Positions 6,508-11,032 of a stretch of DNA of 11,032 nucleotides are shown here, one piece after another. Each line of letters opens with the position of its first letter. Position 1 is the first letter of the stretch. The position numbers and the translations under genes are program-made. The notes beneath the pieces are model-generated. The model worked only from the letters and a program-made list of their open reading frames with translations, was not told the origin of the DNA and ran no database searches. Origin of the DNA: an uncultured Ilumatobacter sp. (GTDB taxonomy: Bacteria; Actinomycetota; Acidimicrobiia; Acidimicrobiales; Ilumatobacteraceae); the NCBI GenBank assembly GCA_938049325.1, contig CALICC010000423.1, positions 1-11,032 of the forward strand, given 5' to 3'.

Positions 6508-7121
6508 CTGCGCACGTTGCCGCGTTCGACGTCGACGGCACCATCACGACTCGTGATTGCGTCGTTCCATTTATGCGCCGCGTGACCGGCGCCCGGCGTA
6601 TCGTCCCGAAGCTCCTCCTCCGACCCGACACGCTGGTGCCCACGGTATTGCGTCGCGACAGAGACCGGTTGAAGGCGCTCGGGGCCGCAGCGGCGTTTGG
6701 CGGCCATCGGTACGACGAGCTTCTTGCTGCAGGCTCCGATTTCGCGCGCCACGTTCACGACACCTGGTTGCGGTCCGACACCGTGGCGACGTTGCGTGAG
6801 CACATTCGCCGCGGCGACGACGTGGTGCTCGTGTCGGCATCGTTCGAGGTGTACCTGCGGCCGTTGGCGGAGCTGCTCGACGTGCGCCACGTGCTGGGAG
6901 CGCGTCTCGAAGTGCGTGAGGGCATCGCCACCGGAGCGCTCGAGGGAGCTAATTGTCGCGGTGCCGAGAAGGTACGACGTCTGCACGAGTGGTTGGCGGG
7001 CGAACACGGCGGGCGGTCCAATGTCCACGTCGACGCGTACGGAGACTCCGCAGGCGATCGCGAATTGCTGGCCGATGCAGACGAGGCGCACTGGCTGACG
7101 CCGAACGGAGCGGCCGCGTGA
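6504..7121 (+). CDS. HAD-superfamily IB phosphatase, candidate decaprenylphosphoryl-5-phosphoribose phosphatase
   Basis: This is a 205-residue SerB-like HAD hydrolase. All four motifs are present: FDVDGT (nucleophile Asp9, acid/base Asp11), LVSAS (Ser111), Lys156 in GAEKVRRL, and YGDSAGDREL (Asp181, Asp185). A helical cap of about 80 residues follows motif I, as in subfamily IB. The GTG start overlaps the aroA stop by 4 bases, and the next gene, a UbiA-type phosphoribosyltransferase, overlaps its own stop by 4 bases. UbiA makes a lipid-linked 5-phosphoribose whose phosphate must be removed before DprE1 can act, and the DprE enzymes are encoded close by, so I infer that this is that phosphatase. 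Mycobacteria are thought to use a PAP2-type membrane enzyme for the step, so the assignment rests on context. Phosphoserine phosphatase is the main alternative. Confidence 0.85.
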   Translation: MTAHVAAFDVDGTITTRDCVVPFMRRVTGARRIVPKLLLRPDTLVPTVLRRDRDRLKALGAAAAFGGHRYDELLAAGSDFARHVHDTWLRSDTVATLREHIRRGDDVVLVSASFEVYLRPLAELLDVRHVLGARLEVREGIATGALEGANCRGAEKVRRLHEWLAGEHGGRSNVHVDAYGDSAGDRELLADADEAHWLTPNGAAA

Positions 7122-8035
7122 CCGCAGGTGGCCTGACGCTGCCGCCCGTCGCGGACCGTTCGATCGGACGTGCCGTCGTGGCGGCGATGCGACCGAAGCA
7201 ATGGCTCAAGAACGTCCTCGTCTTCGCAGCGCCTGGCGCCGCGGGAGTCCTCGACCAGCTCGACGACCTGGCGACCACACTGATTGCATTCGTCGCGTTC
7301 TGTCTTGCGGCGAGCGGGATCTACGTCTGGAACGACCTCAAAGACGTCGAGGCCGACCGACTGCACCCCAAGAAGCGTCATCGGCCCTTTGCGGCGGGTC
7401 ACGTGCCCATGACTGCGGCACGCGCAATGGGAGTGGTCCTTCCGATCGCGGCCCTTGCGGTTGCGGGAGCGACCGGACGGTGGCAAACCGTCGCGATCGT
7501 CGCGGTCTATCTGGTGCTCACTTTGAACTACACGGTGTGGCTCAAGGAGGTGGCGATCATCGACCTGCTCGCCGTGGCGTCCGGCTTCGTGCTTCGAGCT
7601 GCAGCGGGAGCCGTCGCGGTCGACGTGCCGATGTCGCGGTGGTTCGTGTTGTGCATCACGTTTGGTTCGTTGTTCATCGTGATCGGCAAGCGCTACGCCG
7701 AGTTGAACGAGATGGGGGAGGGCGCCGGAACACGCGCCACGCTCGAGACGTACACCCCTGGCTTTCTTCGAATGCTGCTGTCGGTCAGCCTCGGTGGTGC
7801 ATTGATCAGCTACTGCGTCTGGGCATTCGAGACCAGCGAGATCGTCGACTCGTCCGATCTCCCGTTTTATGAACTGACCATCGTCCCGATGATCGCTGCA
7901 CTGTTCCGCTACCTGCTCGTGCTCGAGCGAGGTGAGGGCTCTGCGCCTGAAGACGTGTTCGCCAGCGATCGAGTGCTGCAGCTCGCTGGGCTGCTCTGGA
8001 TCATCATCTACGGAATCGCGGTGTACACGGCATGA
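7118..8035 (+). CDS. ubiA: Decaprenyl-phosphate phosphoribosyltransferase (UbiA superfamily membrane enzyme)
   Basis: This enzyme is expected to transfer 5-phosphoribose from PRPP to decaprenyl phosphate at the inner face of the membrane, the first committed step to lipid-linked arabinose (M. tuberculosis Rv3806c). The 305-residue protein starts with RPKQWLKN (25-32), typical of this subfamily, followed by the Mg-binding motif N72-D-x-x-D76-x-x-x-D80 and a second Asp motif around D149 (LKEVAIIDLLAVASGFVLR). Hydrophobic segments lie near 33-45, 52-71, 103-119, 122-139, 145-167, 175-190, 217-237, 252-268 and 286-303, fitting the nine-helix UbiA fold. The GTG at 7118 overlaps the HAD stop; upstream in-frame codons belong to the HAD gene read in another frame. 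The nearby dprE genes favour this role over quinone or haem prenyl transfer. The downstream methyltransferase overlaps by 4 bases. Confidence 0.92.
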   Translation: MTAGGLTLPPVADRSIGRAVVAAMRPKQWLKNVLVFAAPGAAGVLDQLDDLATTLIAFVAFCLAASGIYVWNDLKDVEADRLHPKKRHRPFAAGHVPMTAARAMGVVLPIAALAVAGATGRWQTVAIVAVYLVLTLNYTVWLKEVAIIDLLAVASGFVLRAAAGAVAVDVPMSRWFVLCITFGSLFIVIGKRYAELNEMGEGAGTRATLETYTPGFLRMLLSVSLGGALISYCVWAFETSEIVDSSDLPFYELTIVPMIAALFRYLLVLERGEGSAPEDVFASDRVLQLAGLLWIIIYGIAVYTA

Positions 8036-8787
8036 CGTCGAGCAAACCTGACCTGAGCGCGACGATGGACCTCGTTGCCGACGTTGAAGGCTGGATGAGC
8101 CCCGGGCAGGGCGCCACGCTGTACGACGCAGCCGAGCGGTGCCCCGACGATGGCCTCATCGTCGAGATCGGAAGCTTTCGAGGTCGCTCGACGATCGTTC
8201 TGGCCACGGCGTCGGATCCATCCGTTCGGGTGGTCGCCATCGATCCGCACGCCGGAAACGACCGCGGCCCACAGGAAATCGACGGCTTCGTCGAAGAGGC
8301 TGCCGACGACAACACCGTGTTCAACACCAACCTGGCCGACGCTGGTGTCGCCGAGCGTGTCGAGCACATTCGCGAGTTCTCCGACACGGCCTTCGGCATG
8401 GTCGATGGTCCGGTCGATGTCTTGTACATCGATGGGGCTCATCGTTATGCGCCTGCGCTCGCCGACATCCAGTCGTGGGGTGATCGTGTTGGCGATCGAG
8501 GCACGATGTTGATCCACGATTCGTTCTCGTCGATCGGGGTCACGCTGGCGATTCTGCGTTCACTGGTGTTCGGCTCACGGTTCCGGTATGTCGGCCGATC
8601 GCGATCGATGACGATTTACCGCGCCGACCTCGGTGGTGGAATCGGCGCCCGGTTGCGCAATGCGGCCCGTCAGCTTGCGGAGTTGCCGTGGTTCGCGAAG
8701 AACGTGGCCCTCAAAGTGATCCTGACGGCGAAGGGCGGCATGCTGTGGAAGCTGGCCGGGCGACCCGAACCCGAGTGGCCGTACTGA
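8032..8787 (+). CDS. Class I SAM-dependent methyltransferase (Methyltransf_24-like), substrate unknown
   Basis: The 251-residue protein has a Rossmann-type methyltransferase core at about 18-200. Motif I is IVEIGSFRGRST (43-54), followed by VVAIDPHAG with the acidic residue expected to bind the SAM ribose, and DVLYIDGAHRY (129-139), characteristic of the Methyltransf_24 group and often seen with cell-surface sugar genes. IHDSFSSIGV follows. The last 50 residues are basic and amphipathic (RLRNAARQLAELPWFAKN) and may touch the membrane. The ATG overlaps the ubiA stop by 4 bases, so it is translationally coupled to the arabinose-lipid genes. An O-methyltransferase acting on an envelope glycan or polyprenyl-linked sugar is a reasonable inference, but the substrate cannot be told from sequence. 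Confidence 0.85.
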   Translation: MTSSKPDLSATMDLVADVEGWMSPGQGATLYDAAERCPDDGLIVEIGSFRGRSTIVLATASDPSVRVVAIDPHAGNDRGPQEIDGFVEEAADDNTVFNTNLADAGVAERVEHIREFSDTAFGMVDGPVDVLYIDGAHRYAPALADIQSWGDRVGDRGTMLIHDSFSSIGVTLAILRSLVFGSRFRYVGRSRSMTIYRADLGGGIGARLRNAARQLAELPWFAKNVALKVILTAKGGMLWKLAGRPEPEWPY

Positions 8788-8804
8788 GCTCGATGGCGCG
8801 TTGA

Positions 8805-8832
8805 GGCCAGGTTGATGGTCAACGGGTTGGCC
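8805..8832. repeat. Two-part inverted repeat between the methyltransferase gene and dprE1
   Basis: GGCCA (8805-8809) pairs with TGGCC (8828-8832), and inside it GTTGA (8811-8815) pairs with TCAAC (8819-8823) around TGG. The two stems are separated by a 1-by-4 internal loop. There is no T tract, so a classical intrinsic terminator is not supported. An operator near the dprE1 promoter or a weak processing hairpin are possible. It sits in the 72-base gap that separates the two overlapping-gene chains. Confidence 0.3.
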
Positions 8833-8844
8833 ATCGTGCGGCAG

Positions 8845-8850
8845 TAGCAT
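8845..8850 (+). promoter_or_regulatory. Putative -10 box of dprE1
   Basis: TAGCAT (TANNNT) ends 9 bases before the dprE1 GTG. Transcription would start at or a few bases upstream of the start codon, and no Shine-Dalgarno is visible. dprE1-dprE2 could therefore have its own promoter as well as read-through from upstream. No clear -35 was found. Confidence 0.3.
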
Positions 8851-8859
8851 CGAGGCCTC

Positions 8860-10227
8860 GTGGAAACCGAACAGCGTGCACTCTCCGGCTGGGGCCGAAC
8901 GGCTCCGACCGTGGCCGCGCGTGTGCGTGCGACCGCCGACGAGCTGCAGACCGACCACGGGTTTTCGGCGCTGCACAACGGGCGCGGAGCGATTGCTCGA
9001 GGGCTCGGCCGTTCCTACGGCGACCCTGCGCAGAACGGTGGCGGCACCGTCATCGAGCTCCAGCCGGGTGCCGACCCGATTCGAATCGACGCGGTGAACG
9101 GCATCGCGACCGTCGATGCAGGTGTGAGCCTCGACGCACTGCTGCGCGAGATCGTTCCTCAGGGTTGGTTCGTTCCGGTCACACCCGGTACCCGGTTCGT
9201 CACGGTCGGCGGGTCAGTCGCCAGTGACATCCACGGCAAGAATCACCACGCCGATGGCAGTTTCGGTGCTCACGTGACACACATGGATCTGCTGCTCGCC
9301 GACGGATCGCTACGGTCGATCACGCCCACGTCCGACCCTGAATTGTGGTGGGCGACCATCGGTGGGATGGGCTTGACCGGGCTGATCACGAGCGTGTCGT
9401 TCTCGCTGATCCCGATTGAGAGCCGCCACTGCGTCGTCGACACACAGCGCGTGCCACACCTCGACGCATTGATCGAGAAAATGGAGGCGAGCGATCATCT
9501 GTACCGCTACTCGGTGGCGTGGATCGATCTCGTGGCAACCGGCAAGCATCTCGGTCGGTCGGTGCTGTCGATGGGCAACCACGCCTCGCTCGACGACCTG
9601 GCCGAACTCAACCCGAAGGCGCTCGAGAGTCCGCTCGACTTCAGTCCGGCCGTCTTCCCCGACATCCCGTCTCAGCCGATGAATGTCTGGAGCCGCAATG
9701 CGGTGCGAGCCTTCAACGAGGTTTGGTATCGCAAGGCGCCCAAGCAACGCCATGGGACCGAATCGTTGACCGGCTACTTCCACCCGCTCGACATGGCGGG
9801 GCAGTGGACTCGCCTGTACGGGCGCCACGGCTTTCTGCAGTATCAGTTCGTGGTGCCCTTCGACGCCATCGACACGATGCGCACGATCATCACGAAGATC
9901 TCTGAGGAAGGCCACGCCAGTTTCCTCGCCGTGCTCAAGCGAATGGGAGCTGAGAGCGGTGGCCTCCTGAGCTTTCCGAAGCCGGGCTGGACACTCACGT
10001 ACGATCTGCCGGCCGGTGTCGAGGGCTTGGGGCCATGGCTCGCCGAACTCGATGAACTCGTGCTCGGCGTCGGTGGCCGGCACTATCTCGCCAAAGACGC
10101 ATTGGCGACGCCGTCGGTGATCGCCGCGGGCTACCCGCGCCTCGACGAATGGAAGTCCATTCGTCGCTCTGTCGACCCCGATGGCGTCTGGGTGAGTGAC
10201 CAGGCCCGCCGTCTCGACCTCCTCTGA
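8860..10227 (+). CDS. dprE1: Decaprenylphosphoryl-beta-D-ribose 2'-oxidase (FAD subunit)
   Basis: DprE1 oxidises decaprenylphosphoryl-ribose to the 2'-keto intermediate; with DprE2 it completes epimerisation to decaprenylphosphoryl-arabinose, the arabinose donor for cell-wall arabinans. At 455 residues it aligns along its length with M. tuberculosis DprE1 (461) as I recall that sequence: LSGWGRTAPTV, GRGAIARGLGRSYGD (41-55, FAD-binding PP-loop), DIHGKNHHADGSFG (123-136), GGMGLTGLI, GFLQYQFVVP and the C-terminal DQARRLDLL. Lys412 matches catalytic Lys418. Thr380 stands where M. tuberculosis has Cys387, the residue modified by benzothiazinones. The GTG start gives the expected short lead before GWGRT. 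dprE2 starts 22 bases after the stop. The identification is firm. Confidence 0.96.
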   Translation: METEQRALSGWGRTAPTVAARVRATADELQTDHGFSALHNGRGAIARGLGRSYGDPAQNGGGTVIELQPGADPIRIDAVNGIATVDAGVSLDALLREIVPQGWFVPVTPGTRFVTVGGSVASDIHGKNHHADGSFGAHVTHMDLLLADGSLRSITPTSDPELWWATIGGMGLTGLITSVSFSLIPIESRHCVVDTQRVPHLDALIEKMEASDHLYRYSVAWIDLVATGKHLGRSVLSMGNHASLDDLAELNPKALESPLDFSPAVFPDIPSQPMNVWSRNAVRAFNEVWYRKAPKQRHGTESLTGYFHPLDMAGQWTRLYGRHGFLQYQFVVPFDAIDTMRTIITKISEEGHASFLAVLKRMGAESGGLLSFPKPGWTLTYDLPAGVEGLGPWLAELDELVLGVGGRHYLAKDALATPSVIAAGYPRLDEWKSIRRSVDPDGVWVSDQARRLDLL

Positions 10228-10249
10228 CCGTCAAACCCTGGGAACTCTC

Positions 10250-10996
10250 ATGCTGAACGCCTTCGAACAACCTCAGAACATTCTCGTACTCGGGGGTCGC
10301 AGCGACATCGCTCATGCGATCGTGCGCGAGCTCTCGTCGTCAGCGCTGTCGAAGGTGATGTTGGCGCAGCGGGGCGGGGGAGCCGCCAGCATCGAGGGGT
10401 TGCCTGGCGAGGTCACCGTCACGGCGGTCGGCTTCGACGCAACGGATCATGCCGGGCACGAGCAGTTCATCGCCGACGTCGTTGCTGAGCACGGCGATCT
10501 CGACGTCGTGATTCAGGCGTTCGGGCAACTCGGTGGTGAGTCGGTCAACAGCGACCCGGCCGCAGCCGGTCAGCTGGCCGATGTGAACTTCTCTGGTGCA
10601 GTGAGTTCTGGGCTCGCGGTGGCCAACCACCTCAAAGCGCAGGGCCACGGCGTGCTCGTTGTGCTGTCGAGTGTGGCCGGAGTGCGAACTCGGCCCTCGA
10701 ACTTCGTCTACGGGGCCACCAAGGCCGGACAAGACGCGTTTGCCACCGGGCTCGGCCATGCCGTTGCGGGGTCAGGTGCGCGAGTCATGGCGGTGCGGCC
10801 CGGATTCGTCCGCTCGGAGATGACCGAAGGGCTCGAGGAAGCGCCGTTCGCGTGTGACCCAGAAGACGTTGCCAAGGCCGTGGCCGAAGGCCTCAAGAAG
10901 AAGAAGTCGGTCGTGTGGGCGCCGGGCATCTTGCGTGTCGTTTTCACCGTTCTGCGAATTCTGCCGGGCTTCGCCTGGCGCAAACTCGACCGCTGA
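10250..10996 (+). CDS. dprE2: Decaprenylphosphoryl-2-keto-erythro-pentose reductase (SDR subunit)
   Basis: DprE2 reduces the keto intermediate made by DprE1 to decaprenylphosphoryl-D-arabinose with NADH. The 248-residue short-chain dehydrogenase has the cofactor motif LVLGGRSDIAHAI (12-24), a catalytic serine in VVLSSVAG (Ser140 or Ser141), and the YxxxK pair Tyr154 and Lys158 in NFVYGATKAGQDAF. The C-terminus (VVWAPGILRVVFTVLRILPG...FRKL-like end) matches mycobacterial DprE2, including a hydrophobic, basic tail that probably touches the membrane. The ATG at 10250 matches the family N-terminus (short lead into NP-QN-hydrophobic-LGG). A longer in-frame start would overlap dprE1 and add non-conserved residues. 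GGGAA, 7 bases upstream, is a weak ribosome binding site. Confidence 0.95.
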   Translation: MLNAFEQPQNILVLGGRSDIAHAIVRELSSSALSKVMLAQRGGGAASIEGLPGEVTVTAVGFDATDHAGHEQFIADVVAEHGDLDVVIQAFGQLGGESVNSDPAAAGQLADVNFSGAVSSGLAVANHLKAQGHGVLVVLSSVAGVRTRPSNFVYGATKAGQDAFATGLGHAVAGSGARVMAVRPGFVRSEMTEGLEEAPFACDPEDVAKAVAEGLKKKKSVVWAPGILRVVFTVLRILPGFAWRKLDR

Positions 10997-11007
10997 CCGT
11001 CACGGTC
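10995..11007 (+). terminator. Short inverted repeat at the dprE2 stop, weak terminator candidate
   Basis: GACCGT and ACGGTC flank a single C, so a hairpin would have a GACC/GGTC stem and a five-base loop. It begins inside the dprE2 stop codon. There is no T run after it; the following bases are G-rich. It may mark the end of the operon but does not meet the usual intrinsic terminator pattern. The remaining 25 bases of the window show no gene. Confidence 0.2.
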
Positions 11008-11032
11008 CGGGGTAGGGGTCGGCGCTCACGCT

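Noticed and set aside
1..11032. Mobile element, CRISPR array, tRNA or rRNA
   Set aside because: I found no transposase or integrase motifs, no direct repeat series, and no cloverleaf or rRNA-like sequence. The window is almost fully covered by housekeeping and envelope genes.

Overview
The window reads as chromosomal DNA of a high-GC actinobacterium. The mycobacterial-type enzymes for decaprenylphosphoryl-arabinose, the frequent GTG starts, the near absence of Shine-Dalgarno sequences and the scpA-scpB-rluB order all fit. A member of the Acidimicrobiia (Ilumatobacter-like) is my best guess, but this is inference and not proven by the sequence. There is no sign of a mobile element, CRISPR array, tRNA or rRNA. 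All eleven genes whose 3' end is visible stop with TGA.

Layout. (1) 1-498, minus strand: the N-terminal half of trpS, cut by the window edge. (2) 499-547: a 49-base divergent promoter region with a -10-like box for each gene and a perfect 12-bp palindrome between them. (3) 548-1627, plus strand: a tandem AhpD-like (carboxymuconolactone decarboxylase superfamily) protein interrupted by one in-frame TGA at 1283-1285. (4) 1709-6507: scpA, scpB, rluB, tyrA and aroA, tightly packed or overlapping (chromosome condensation, 23S rRNA pseudouridylation, tyrosine and chorismate synthesis). (5) 6504-8787: a HAD phosphatase, a UbiA-type phosphoribosyltransferase and a SAM methyltransferase, chained to aroA by 4-base overlaps. 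(6) 8860-10996: dprE1 and dprE2.

The standout is region 3. The TGA sits exactly where AhpD-family enzymes carry the second cysteine of the CxxC...H redox site (C-F-Y-TGA-T-T-S-H). The frame stays open for 113 more codons that encode the rest of the domain. A hairpin with a GGUCU apical loop, the loop of the E. coli fdhF SECIS element, starts about 20 bases after the TGA. I therefore read it as one 359-residue selenoprotein with Sec246, not as a pseudogene or two genes.

Regions 5 and 6 together encode what looks like the full lipid-linked arabinose route: UbiA makes decaprenylphosphoryl-phosphoribose from PRPP, the HAD enzyme is a candidate to remove the 5-phosphate, and DprE1 plus DprE2 epimerise the ribose to arabinose. 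A methyltransferase of unknown substrate lies in the middle. The DprE1 has Thr at the position of the cysteine that benzothiazinone inhibitors attack in Mycobacterium tuberculosis.
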